NCBI GenBank assembly: GCA_033584155.1
Contig: CP138355.1
Location: forward strand, 1-64,000
DNA from: Candidatus Electrothrix scaldis
GTDB taxonomy: Bacteria > Desulfobacterota > Desulfobulbia > Desulfobulbales > Desulfobulbaceae
Direction of reading: 5' to 3'
Length of the DNA stretch: 64,000 nucleotides
Below the pieces are notes generated by a model. The model worked only from the letters and a program-made list of their open reading frames with translations. It was not told the origin of the DNA and made no database searches. This document shows positions 22,623 to 31,502 of this stretch, piece by piece. A program made the position numbers and the translations under genes. The stretch's first letter is position 1, and each line of letters opens with the position of its first letter.

Positions 22623-22964
22623 TCACCCTTTTTTCGCTGGGGCGGCCTGCTTGTCTTCCACCGGGGGAATGGGAGCAATATAGCCGCGATGGACCTTGAT
22701 CCGGACCCCGTCCGTGATCTCCAGGGTCACGGCGCTGTCGGTCAGGCCAGTGATTTGCCCGTGGACACCGCCTCCGGTCATCACCTTATCCCCTTTTTTC
22801 AGGTTGGTGAGAAAATCCTGCTGCTCCTTGGCCTTCTTTTGCTGCGGACGAATAAGCAGAAAATAAAAAACAATAAAGATCAGGATGAGCGGGATAAACT
22901 GGGCAATACCTCCTCCAGCTGGTCCTGCGGCTCCTGCTCCCTGTGCGTAGGCAACTCCAATCAT
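22623..22964 (-). CDS. yajC: Preprotein translocase accessory subunit YajC
   Basis: A 113-residue Sec accessory protein that associates with SecDF in the inner membrane. It has one N-terminal membrane helix (IAQFIPLILIFIVFYFLLIRPQ, about 20-41) and the family core QQKKAKEQQDFLTNLKKGDKVMTGGG and I-TGLTDSAVTLEITDGVRIKVHRGYIA. A Gly/Ala-rich N terminus precedes the helix. It lies downstream of tgt on the same strand, the common tgt-yajC order. A gap of about 210 bases separates them. Confidence 0.95.
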   Translation of the reverse strand: MIGVAYAQGAGAAGPAGGGIAQFIPLILIFIVFYFLLIRPQQKKAKEQQDFLTNLKKGDKVMTGGGVHGQITGLTDSAVTLEITDGVRIKVHRGYIAPIPPVEDKQAAPAKKG

Positions 22965-23171
22965 GGAAATAAATCCTCCAAAGATAATTCTTCTCGTGGT
23001 TACATGAAAGTGTCGGGAGAAAAATTCATTCGATCCTCCCGATAAACTTTCATTTTTTATTGTTCCGACCCAGAGGACCGGAATAGGTATTTATATAAAA
23101 GTATGGGCGCCTCCCTTGAGTTACCCAATCTAACTTCCACTTTTTCCCACCCAGGAAGGGCGAAATGCATA

Positions 23172-24359
<1,188 letters not shown>

Positions 24360-24363
24360 TTAG

Positions 24364-24415
24364 CCTGTGCAGGGGAATGCGTCAATAGAAAAAGAATTTC
24401 TTATTCCTGCACAGG
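24364..24415. promoter_or_regulatory. Inverted repeat between tgt and the TPR gene
   Basis: CCTGTGCAGG (24364-24373) and CCTGCACAGG (24406-24415) pair over ten bases, with AAT/ATT extending the stem inward across a 2-base bulge. It lies in the divergent region upstream of tgt (minus) and the TPR gene (plus). Could be an operator or a leader hairpin; no factor can be named. Confidence 0.45.
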
Positions 24416-24549
24416 AGGACTGATATATCTGTATTTTTCTAATTTTTCCAAATAAAATACATCCCCAATAAGCCGGATTCCGACCTGCTTTAAAAGCAAG
24501 ATAAACGGCTTGCTCGGAATCTTTCCCAAAGTCGAGGAGGGATTACACT

Positions 24550-25785
24550 GTGTCGCAATATACTGTTCAGCTGTCACCCAAGGCATTTACCCAGCGCTTG
24601 GTTGTGCAAAAGAAAAAATTTACCCAGGCAGTGACAACTGCTATGGAGCAACACGATGAAAGCAAACGGGAAAGACTCCAGCTTATGGTTGTCAGCCTGA
24701 CTGAGTCCCTGACCTTTATTAAACAAGGCTATAAGCAAGAGGTGACCTGTCGTAAGGGTGCCCTCATGGCCCTGAATAAAATGCAGAAAATGCTGGGGCC
24801 AGCCCTTTACAAACGGGCCGCAGAAAGCGTGTGTGTCAAGGACAGCACCTTGGACGCGGAGCAAATCCTTGACAAGGTGATCGGCAAGGGAGGAAAGGGT
24901 GGGGCCTTTGCCGCCTTTCACAGTGGCCGTCTGGCAGAGTGCCGCATGGATTTTCCCCGGGCAATGGTCCGCTTTGATAAGGCTGTGGAGCTGGATGGCG
25001 CTAATCCCCATTATCTTCAGGCAGCCGGTTTGCTGGCCCGCAAAATGTATCAGCATAAAAAATCCCTGATACGCTTTATGGCCCTGGAGAAGCTACTGGT
25101 CCGGATGGGCAAAGACTCAGTGGAACTGGCCATAGCCCGCAGAGAGGTCGCCTACAGTGCCGCCCTGTTCAGCCAGCATGCACAGGCTGATGCCTATTAT
25201 AAAAAGGCTATGGCAAGCCTGACAAAACTCGCTGGCAAAGATCATCCTGAAATGGGGATTTGCTGGTATCAGGTCGGGCTGCTCAAGGAAAGCCAGGGAC
25301 TTTATGAAGAGGCTGAGGAACCCTATAAAAAGGCGCTAACCATAATGGGTAAGGCTGGTGACGATATAACATTAGCCGGTATCCTGGATAAATTAGCCCG
25401 GTTACATATGGAGCTGGAAGGTGAACCCGATGCCATCCCCTTGTTCGAACGCCTTTTAAAAATCAAGAAAAACTCCCCAGCCCCTGACTTGGCCGGAATC
25501 ATTATCATCTGTAATAATATCGGTGAGGCCTATCGGATCTGTGGCAAGTACGAGGAATCAGAAAAATATTACAAGCAGGCCCTGATTGTGACGCAAAAGT
25601 TGCGGGGCAAGGCCCATCCGGCGGTAGGGAGTATCTATCAGGAACTGGCCAAACTCTGTGAACGGCAGCGAAAGCCGGATGAGGTGAAGAAATATAATGA
25701 GATGGCAGCTGCAATCTTCCAACGGGTCCTGGAGGAGCAGGAGGCCGCTGCCGGAGGTGATAACGAGGGACGTCTGACCTTATAA
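24550..25785 (+). CDS. Tetratricopeptide-repeat protein
   Basis: A 411-residue protein. The N-terminal third is a helical region with no known motif. From about residue 120 it is built of TPR units (for example GRLAECRMDFPRAMVRFDKAVELD, AAYYKKAMASL-like and YEEAEEPYKKALTIM), including kinesin-light-chain-like repeats with ICNNIGEAYRICGKYEESEKYYKQAL. It probably scaffolds protein interactions in the cytoplasm; no signal peptide is seen. The start is GTG at 24550, supported by AGGAGGG eight bases upstream. It is divergent from tgt and is followed by a strong hairpin. Confidence 0.85.
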   Translation: MSQYTVQLSPKAFTQRLVVQKKKFTQAVTTAMEQHDESKRERLQLMVVSLTESLTFIKQGYKQEVTCRKGALMALNKMQKMLGPALYKRAAESVCVKDSTLDAEQILDKVIGKGGKGGAFAAFHSGRLAECRMDFPRAMVRFDKAVELDGANPHYLQAAGLLARKMYQHKKSLIRFMALEKLLVRMGKDSVELAIARREVAYSAALFSQHAQADAYYKKAMASLTKLAGKDHPEMGICWYQVGLLKESQGLYEEAEEPYKKALTIMGKAGDDITLAGILDKLARLHMELEGEPDAIPLFERLLKIKKNSPAPDLAGIIIICNNIGEAYRICGKYEESEKYYKQALIVTQKLRGKAHPAVGSIYQELAKLCERQRKPDEVKKYNEMAAAIFQRVLEEQEAAAGGDNEGRLTL

Positions 25786-25799
25786 AAAGGCTTGGTGAC

Positions 25800-25824
25800 T
25801 AACCCGGCCTTTCAGACCGGGTTA
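25800..25824. terminator. Strong hairpin between convergent genes
   Basis: TAACCCGG (25800-25807) pairs perfectly with CCGGGTTA (25817-25824) across a 9-base loop, between the TPR gene and the convergent zinc-ribbon gene. No T tract follows on either strand, so this may be a transcript-end stabiliser rather than a classic terminator. Confidence 0.5.
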
Positions 25825-25862
25825 TGTACTCCCTTCGGGGCGACTCTCACACACTGGAAAAA

Positions 25863-26186
25863 TTAATCCACGTCCTCCATTGGCTTGCCACAGCAAACCG
25901 GCACAGAGTCACCGGGCTTGAGGTGAGAGTACTTATTACAAACCCGGCAAACAACTGTGCATTCTTCCTGCACCTTATCATCGGTATACACGGTCTTTGC
26001 AGAAATACCCTCTACGACAAAACGAGCAACATTGCTCTTGGTCGGGATATATTCACCAATAGGTTCCATCCGTTTATTATCCGCAATACAATCCACTAAC
26101 AGACGCCAGAGAACCTCCATATCAGCAGTTTCCTGCGGGTTTTCCATCGTGAACTCAACAACATTTTTATCGATTGCAATCTTCAT
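25863..26186 (-). CDS. Small protein with desulforedoxin-like zinc/iron ribbon
   Basis: A 107-residue protein. The N-terminal two thirds (MKIAIDKNVVEFTMENPQET...) have no recognised family. The end, VCRVCNKYSHLKPGDSVPVCCGKPM, has a C-x2-C ... C-C pattern like the desulforedoxin/rubredoxin-type metal site of superoxide reductases. It may bind Fe or Zn and act as an electron-transfer or redox-sensor protein. The frame extends to 26255, but ATG 26186 has GGAGATG-type ribosome binding sequence just upstream. It lies downstream of the flavodiiron gene and near other oxygen-defence genes, which supports a redox role. Confidence 0.7.
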   Translation of the reverse strand: MKIAIDKNVVEFTMENPQETADMEVLWRLLVDCIADNKRMEPIGEYIPTKSNVARFVVEGISAKTVYTDDKVQEECTVVCRVCNKYSHLKPGDSVPVCCGKPMEDVD

Positions 26187-26340
26187 GGGACATCTCCTCT
26201 GCTGTGGTGAATAGAGCATCCATCCCGCTCCTCTGAAGCGGGACAACAAAAACATGCACGTTAATCAATCGAATCCGCAGGAGTCACCCGGCATTTTCAT
26301 ACCTTTCATGCTTTCATGCCTTTCATATCAAAGGCGATGA

Positions 26341-27561
26341 TCAGATAACTTCCTCAACCTCTTTACCTTCCCGAATATCAAGCAGGGCCTGACCTACAGT
26401 ATGCCCCAGCTCTATACATTCTTTCAGGTGCTCGTGTTCCGGTACATACTGCACCTTCAAGCCTTTATGAACCAAGGTGAAGTTCATTTCCTTCATGGCT
26501 GTATTCATCAACTTAACAGCCTCACCGGACCAACCGAATGAACCAAATGCAGCGCCGATCTTATTGGTTGGACGCAACCCGCGCATGTACATCAAAAAAC
26601 CGGCCATTCTCGGCAACATACCATTATTCAGAGTCGGACATCCCAGGATAATAGCACTGGCTTCAAGCACATCACACATGACATTACTGCGGTGATTCAC
26701 CTGAAGGTTCAGGAGCTTATAATTAACTCCCTTATCCAGCAGCCCTGCTGCAATAGACTTAGCCATCATCTCGGTAGAATGCCACATGCTGTCATAGATA
26801 ACCAGAGCCTTGCCGTTGCCCTCGTTTACACACCAACGGGAGTAGGCCTCCATAATCTTGCCGGGGTTTGTCCGCCAGACCACACCATGATCCGGGGCGA
26901 TCATCTTGATGGGAAGCTGCATATCCTTAACCTGCTGAATCAGCTTTTTCACCAGCGGGGAGTACAGGGTCAGGATATTGGCATAGTATTTTGTTGCCTC
27001 ATACATCAGCACATCCTGATTCACCTCATCATCAAAGCGCTCGCTGGTGGCAAGATGCTCACCAAAGGCATCACTGGAAAAAAGGATCTGATCCTCTTTT
27101 ATATAGGTGAACATGGAGTCCGGCCAGTGCAGCATACGGGTTTCCACAAAGTTCAGGGTCTTTTCACCGAGACTCAGCTCTTCGCCTGGGGTGACAACAT
27201 GATAGGGCCAATCTGCCTGGTGAAAATGCTTCATCAGGGCCTTATGTCCCATCTTGGAACAGATAACCTTTTCCGGCTCGATTTCCCGAATTACTTCAGG
27301 AAGGACCCCGGAGTGATCCATTTCCACATGGTTAACAACCATGTAGTCAATCTTTTTCGGATCAATGATATTGCGGATACGGTGCATCAGCTCACGACGA
27401 TAGCCCTCTTTTACCGTATCAATCAACGTTACCTTTTCGTCAATAATCAAATAGGCATTATAGGTGGTACCACGTTCGGTGGAATAGCCGTGAAAGTCTC
27501 TGGTCATCCAATCAATAGCACCAACCCAGTATACATTTTTTGCGAGTTCAACGGGATTCAC
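26341..27561 (-). CDS. FprA-type flavodiiron protein (O2/NO reductase)
   Basis: A 406-residue A-type flavoprotein. The N-terminal metallo-beta-lactamase-like domain holds the diiron ligands HVEMDHSG, the later LLFSSDAFGEH region and IAPDHGVVWR. The C-terminal flavodoxin domain begins near KALVIYDSMWHSTEMMAKSIA, an FMN-binding loop. Reduces O2 to water or NO to N2O using electrons from rubredoxin, whose gene lies next to it at 27841-27999. Length is exact for class A. Cytoplasmic. Confidence 0.95.
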   Translation of the reverse strand: MNPVELAKNVYWVGAIDWMTRDFHGYSTERGTTYNAYLIIDEKVTLIDTVKEGYRRELMHRIRNIIDPKKIDYMVVNHVEMDHSGVLPEVIREIEPEKVICSKMGHKALMKHFHQADWPYHVVTPGEELSLGEKTLNFVETRMLHWPDSMFTYIKEDQILFSSDAFGEHLATSERFDDEVNQDVLMYEATKYYANILTLYSPLVKKLIQQVKDMQLPIKMIAPDHGVVWRTNPGKIMEAYSRWCVNEGNGKALVIYDSMWHSTEMMAKSIAAGLLDKGVNYKLLNLQVNHRSNVMCDVLEASAIILGCPTLNNGMLPRMAGFLMYMRGLRPTNKIGAAFGSFGWSGEAVKLMNTAMKEMNFTLVHKGLKVQYVPEHEHLKECIELGHTVGQALLDIREGKEVEEVI

Positions 27562-27840
27562 AGGTCAATTCTCCTTTTAAATATTGGCATATACTCTATT
27601 AAAGTTTCTCAAATTTTAAGGTCAGACATAGGACATTATGCCTGTCCCTTTATAACCATTTATTTTCTATTTCTCAAATTTCTAAACTTCGTTTGATAAA
27701 AATAAGGACAGAATAAGGGAAAGATACGTTTGAGATTTTCTTGTACTCCAGCGGCAAGAATACGTGCTACTTTTTTGCTGGCTTGGGAAGGATTACTCTA
27801 CCCAAGCCAAACAAGGTCGGGATGGTCTGCAAAAAAAGGA

Positions 27841-27999
27841 TTATGCTACTTCAAAAGCACCCTTGTCAGCGCCACAAACCGGGCAAATCCACTCTTCCGG
27901 CACCTGATCCCAAGGAGTACCTGCCGCAACACCATTATCAGGATCCCCTACCTCTGGATCATAATCATACCCACAGACATCACACGTATACTTATCCAT
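27841..27999 (-). CDS. Rubredoxin
   Basis: A 52-residue protein. It reads [20 protein letters not shown], then [23 protein letters not shown], with both C-x2-C-G knuckles (YTCDVCGY and WICPVCGA) that bind a single iron. It donates electrons to the flavodiiron protein encoded downstream on the same strand and possibly to the superoxide reductase and rubrerythrin. AGGGGATTTCA precedes the ATG. Confidence 0.96.
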   Translation of the reverse strand: MDKYTCDVCGYDYDPEVGDPDNGVAAGTPWDQVPEEWICPVCGADKGAFEVA

Positions 28000-28052
28000 T
28001 GAAATCCCCTCTACTTATTAAAGAAATCCACCGAATATTCAGTGCACCCTCA

Positions 28053-28430
28053 TTATGATTTCCACAGTCCATGCAGATTACAATAAGCCCGTGCAGTGAC
28101 CGCCTCTGCATCTGTGCAGAAAACAGCCTCAGGAGCATCTCCCGGATTCAGATCCACCCGATACACCGCAGAACCCGTCACCAGCTCAATCCACTCTATC
28201 CAGTGTTTTTCTTCCATAGGATGTGCTACAGAACCGACAGTCACCTTATAGCCACTGTCTGTCTTTTCCAGAACAGGAATATGTTTCTCCTGAGCCGCAT
28301 CAACAGTATTCTCCGTCATTAACTCCATAGGCTGACCGCAACATACCAATTCACCGGCACCGGTATGCAGCACCTGAACGATGTTACCGCATAAGGGACA
28401 TTTATAGACTTCGTTCTTTTTGGTCATCAT
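28053..28430 (-). CDS. dfx: Desulfoferrodoxin (superoxide reductase)
   Basis: A 125-residue superoxide reductase with both iron sites. The N-terminal desulforedoxin centre has [13 protein letters not shown] and ELVCCGQPM. The catalytic Fe(His)4Cys centre includes [27 protein letters not shown] and a C-terminal [11 protein letters not shown]. The E-K-H-x-P motif at the active site is present. Reduces superoxide to H2O2 without making O2. The ATG at 28430, or the next codon, gives the normal N terminus, with GGAGG-like sequence upstream. Sits between rubredoxin and peroxiredoxin genes. Confidence 0.96.
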   Translation of the reverse strand: MMTKKNEVYKCPLCGNIVQVLHTGAGELVCCGQPMELMTENTVDAAQEKHIPVLEKTDSGYKVTVGSVAHPMEEKHWIEWIELVTGSAVYRVDLNPGDAPEAVFCTDAEAVTARAYCNLHGLWKS

Positions 28431-28537
28431 TATCCTCCGTTTTATACTGTTCGCTTTACTGTTAGCTACGGGATAGCAGGAAGACCTACCGCCTTCCTGC
28501 CGACATACACTATGACGCTCTATACTCCGACTGAGGA

Positions 28538-29131
28538 TCAACTCGCGTTTTTACTCAGATATTCGGCAACGCCCTCTGCTGTCGGGGTCATGGCATCTTC
28601 GCCTTCCTTCCAGTTGGCCGGACAGACATCGCCGTGGACTTCATGGAAAATCAGGGCATCAACCATTCGAAGCGCCTCTTCAACAGAACGGCCAAGGGGT
28701 AAATCATTGACAACAGCGTGCCGTACAACACCTTCCTTGTCAATTAGAAAAGTTCCGCGCAGGGCAACGCCCATATCCAGAAGCACTCCGTATTGACGAG
28801 ATATTGTTTTGTCCAGGTCCGCAACCAAAGGATACTGAACTTCACCAATACCACCATTATTAATCGGGGTATTTCTCCATGCCCAATGACTGAATTGAGA
28901 GTCAATAGAAACGCCGATAACCTCACAATTCTTTTCACGAAATTTTGCTAAGGCCTTATCAAAAGCAATAATTTCCGAGGGACAGACAAAGGTAAAATCG
29001 AGAGGGTAAAAGAAAAGGACAACGTATTTACCACGGTAATCGGAAAGTTTGAAATCTTCCTTAAATGAGCCATCGCCCATAACCGCAGTTGCTGTAAAAT
29101 CAGGGGCCTGCTTAGTAACTAATCTACACAT
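28538..29131 (-). CDS. 2-Cys peroxiredoxin (AhpC/Prx1 type)
   Basis: A 197-residue thiol peroxidase that reduces H2O2 and organic hydroperoxides. The peroxidatic Cys lies in [17 protein letters not shown] (about residue 50) and the resolving Cys in [12 protein letters not shown] near the C terminus. The typical HWAWRNTP motif of Prx1-type enzymes is present. Acts after superoxide reductase, which produces H2O2. It has its own upstream region of about 270 bases, so it may begin a transcript running into the desulfoferrodoxin gene. Confidence 0.95.
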   Translation of the reverse strand: MCRLVTKQAPDFTATAVMGDGSFKEDFKLSDYRGKYVVLFFYPLDFTFVCPSEIIAFDKALAKFREKNCEVIGVSIDSQFSHWAWRNTPINNGGIGEVQYPLVADLDKTISRQYGVLLDMGVALRGTFLIDKEGVVRHAVVNDLPLGRSVEEALRMVDALIFHEVHGDVCPANWKEGEDAMTPTAEGVAEYLSKNAS

Positions 29132-29227
29132 TATACAACCCTCCTTTATGGCGTATGTATTTCTTCTCCAAGAAATCAGGATGTATTATAGACACTGTTT
29201 GTCATACAAGTCAACCTGAACCCGGAG

Positions 29228-29301
29228 TTTTTTATCAATATCTCCTTGAAAAGCGCGCTCTTCAGCGCTCCCCAAGGAGATATTATCAACAAAAAAAACA
29301 G
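29228..29301. repeat. Long inverted repeat between peroxiredoxin and rubrerythrin genes
   Basis: ATATCTCCTTG (29238-29248) and CAAGGAGATAT (29273-29283) form a perfect 11-bp stem. The arms extend outward with TTTTTTATCA and TATCAACAAAAAA and inward with a GAGCGC/GCGCTC-rich loop. A-tracts, not T-tracts, follow the stem on the minus strand, so it is not a standard terminator for rubrerythrin. May be a small palindromic element or operator. Confidence 0.5.
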
Positions 29302-29400
29302 TCCTGTTGAAAGAACAGAGAAATAAAATTTTCTATTTCCCTTTATCGAACGGCAAGTTTCGGCACCATGAAGATTTTTCTCTCCATTGCGCCCATCCTC

Positions 29401-29976
29401 TTACCAATTTTCAGAAAGGAGCTCAAAATAGCTTTGTGGGTGGGAACAGGCTGCACATTTCTGTGGAGCCTCTTGGCTCTCTTGTAAAAAACCGCATTTT
29501 GTACAGTACCAAGTCACTGTCTCGCTACGCTTAAAGACTTTTCCTTCTTTCAGATTGGCGATAAAAGTCCGGTACTGTTTTGCATGCTGCTTCTCTGCTC
29601 TGGCAATGGCCATAAAGATATCAGCAATAGAGGAAAAGCCTTCCTCCTTGGCAATTTTGGCAAAATCTGGATACATCTCCATATATTCATGCTCTTCCCC
29701 GGCAGCTGCTGATTCCAGGTTTTCCATTGTCGTGCCAAGGGCTCCGGCAGGAAAGGAGGCCTGCACTTCAACCTCTCCGCCCTCAAGCAGCTTAAACAAA
29801 GTTTTGGCGTGGGCACGCTCCTGCTCAGCTGTTCTATCAAAAATATTGGCAATCTGCACCAAACCTTCTTTTCTGGCCACTTTGGCCGCATATGAATAAC
29901 GGTTCCTGGCCTGGGATTCTCCAGCAAATGCGGTCAGAATATTCTTCTCTGTCTGGGAACCTTGTAATGCAGTCAT
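29401..29976 (-). CDS. rbr: Rubrerythrin
   Basis: A 191-residue peroxide-scavenging diiron protein. The N-terminal ferritin-like four-helix domain holds the E-x2-H style ligands in AFAGESQARNRY, FDRTAEQERAHA and ARAEKQHAKQYR. The C-terminal rubredoxin-like domain has TWYCTKCGFL and PQKCAACSHPQSYF. Reduces H2O2 with electrons from rubredoxin. It lies directly downstream of the Fur-family regulator gene (21 bases), a classic PerR-rubrerythrin arrangement. Confidence 0.96.
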   Translation of the reverse strand: MTALQGSQTEKNILTAFAGESQARNRYSYAAKVARKEGLVQIANIFDRTAEQERAHAKTLFKLLEGGEVEVQASFPAGALGTTMENLESAAAGEEHEYMEMYPDFAKIAKEEGFSSIADIFMAIARAEKQHAKQYRTFIANLKEGKVFKRSETVTWYCTKCGFLQESQEAPQKCAACSHPQSYFELLSENW

Positions 29977-29997
29977 GGTTTGATTATCTCCTTTTAG

Positions 29998-30657
29998 TTA
30001 TAATGCTGCTTTTCCAGCTTCTGTTATTTCGTATTTGCAGCGCACTGGGCTTGTTACAAAACCCTTCTTTTTCAAGGCAGTCAGCTGACAACTGATCTGC
30101 TTAGGATCCATAGAGGTTGCAGCAGCAATATCCTTATTGGCACAGACTTCATCCGACTTTACCAATGCCTCAAGGACTTTTCGTTGCTTATCACTCAATC
30201 CTGCTTTTTTACAGGAGCTCTTTCCACATCCTCCTTCACAATCTCCCTTATTTGCCTGCTTCTTTTTATTCTTGGCCTGACACTTCGGACAAACACCGAA
30301 AAATTCCACACGGCAACCGGAAATCTTGTATCCTTGGCTTTCCTCTTCTTTTAAAGTGATCAAGCGCCGCTGATCAAACTTAATATCATCAACACGACGA
30401 CATTGCACACAAAAAATATGGTCGTGCTGCTCAATTTCTTTATCAAATCTCTTTTGACGCCCGCTGATTTCCAGTTTCCTGATCATTCCTGCTTCAGATA
30501 GGATCTCAAGATTCCTATATACGGTCGCCAAACTAATGCGCGGCAATTTTTTCTTGATTCGCTCATACAGCGCGTCAGCAGTTGGATGATTATGGCAATT
30601 TCCAAGCTCTTCAAGAATCAATTCACGTTGATGGGTCATTCGTAAGATATCTTTCAT
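29998..30657 (-). CDS. Fur/PerR-family regulator with extra C-terminal winged-helix
   Basis: A 219-residue protein, about 80 longer than usual. Residues 1-135 are a normal Fur-family unit: MTHQRELILEELGNCHNHPTADALYERIKKKLPRIS DNA-binding helices with ATVYRNLEIL, the regulatory metal site HDHIFCVQCRRVDDI, and the structural zinc site with VEFFGVCPKCQAK. A Lys/Cys-rich linker follows (about 137-155, KGDCEGGCGKSSCKK). The last ~65 residues (LSDKQRKVLEALVKSDEVCANKDIAAATSMDPKQISCQLTALKKKGFV) look like a second winged helix-turn-helix. Probably a peroxide or metal sensor controlling the downstream rubrerythrin and the cluster. The fusion is unusual. Confidence 0.88.
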   Translation of the reverse strand: MKDILRMTHQRELILEELGNCHNHPTADALYERIKKKLPRISLATVYRNLEILSEAGMIRKLEISGRQKRFDKEIEQHDHIFCVQCRRVDDIKFDQRRLITLKEEESQGYKISGCRVEFFGVCPKCQAKNKKKQANKGDCEGGCGKSSCKKAGLSDKQRKVLEALVKSDEVCANKDIAAATSMDPKQISCQLTALKKKGFVTSPVRCKYEITEAGKAAL

Positions 30658-30904
30658 CGGATCACCTGCTGTTAGTTATTATTATTTTCTTAAGGTAATT
30701 AAGAATTATTCCTGTGTCAAGAGTAATATTCAATCTACAGGACATTTCACAAGATGACCCGCAAAAAACAATTAAGCTACAACAGCATGATAACTCCAGA
30801 CAAATAACAAGAGCGGATGATAGACCAACAACGGTATATCTACAAGAAAAAATATTTCTCTGCGGACAAAGAAAGAAGAAGAAGTTCTACGGGCAGGACG
30901 CCCA

Positions 30905-30946
30905 AAAAAGATGAGTCAAGAGTGCAAGGACATGCATTCTTGACTC
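30905..30946 (-). terminator. Intrinsic terminator after the cold-shock gene
   Basis: GAGTCAAGA (30913-30921) pairs with TCTTGACTC (30938-30946). Read on the minus strand, the stem is followed by ATCTTTTTT. A second smaller hairpin (30951-30975) sits between it and the stop codon of the cold-shock gene. Confidence 0.75.
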
Positions 30947-30993
30947 AGGAAAGCCTTCCCGAAAAGGAAGCTTTTCATCTTGAAAGCAGGATA

Positions 30994-31194
30994 CTACTGA
31001 GCAGTAACATTTTCTGCGGCAGGCCCTTTGGCACCGTCAACGACATCGAAACTTACCCGCTGACCTTCCTGCAAACTTCTGAATCCATCGGCTCGAATTG
31101 CAGAGTGATGAACAAACACATCTGATCCACCATCTTGCTCAATAAAACCGAAACCCTTAGAATCATTAAACCATTTAACTGTCCCTTCTGCCAT
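30994..31194 (-). CDS. Cold-shock domain protein
   Basis: A 66-residue single-domain CSD protein that binds single-stranded RNA/DNA and melts RNA structure. It has both RNP motifs, KGFGFIEQ (RNP1) and DVFVHHSAI (RNP2), and ends in AENVTAQ. The frame opens 13 codons upstream, but ATG 31194 ([10 protein letters not shown]) is the family start and AAGGAGTATCACA lies just upstream. Likely monocistronic, with a terminator after it and about 300 bases of AT-rich leader/promoter DNA before it. Confidence 0.95.
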   Translation of the reverse strand: MAEGTVKWFNDSKGFGFIEQDGGSDVFVHHSAIRADGFRSLQEGQRVSFDVVDGAKGPAAENVTAQ

Positions 31195-31502
31195 TGTGAT
31201 ACTCCTTGCTACGCGGTTTCCTTGCGAAACCATTTAAAAAAAACGGATTCCTTTTACGAAGTCCTTGGTGCAGCCTGCAATCCAGCCTGCGGTTTACAAT
31301 GTCTTTCTACAGCCAACGCCGCAAAATTATCAGTACCGATGTCTTATCATATATAAGCTGGCAAAAAAAAAGACAAGCATTATTTTTACGTAACCAACCA
31401 AAAACACTCGAAAGATCCTACGGTTTTCACGAATTTTCTTTGTGCCACAAGAAGATTTCAACACTCCTAAAAAAGAAAAAAATGGCATTTTTTCGAAACA
31501 GC
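31195..31502. other. Intergenic region upstream of the cold-shock gene
   Basis: About 300 AT-rich bases with one direct repeat of CAGCCTGC (near 31275-31300). Cold-shock genes often have long structured leaders; none could be defined here. No convincing ORF seen. Confidence 0.35.
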
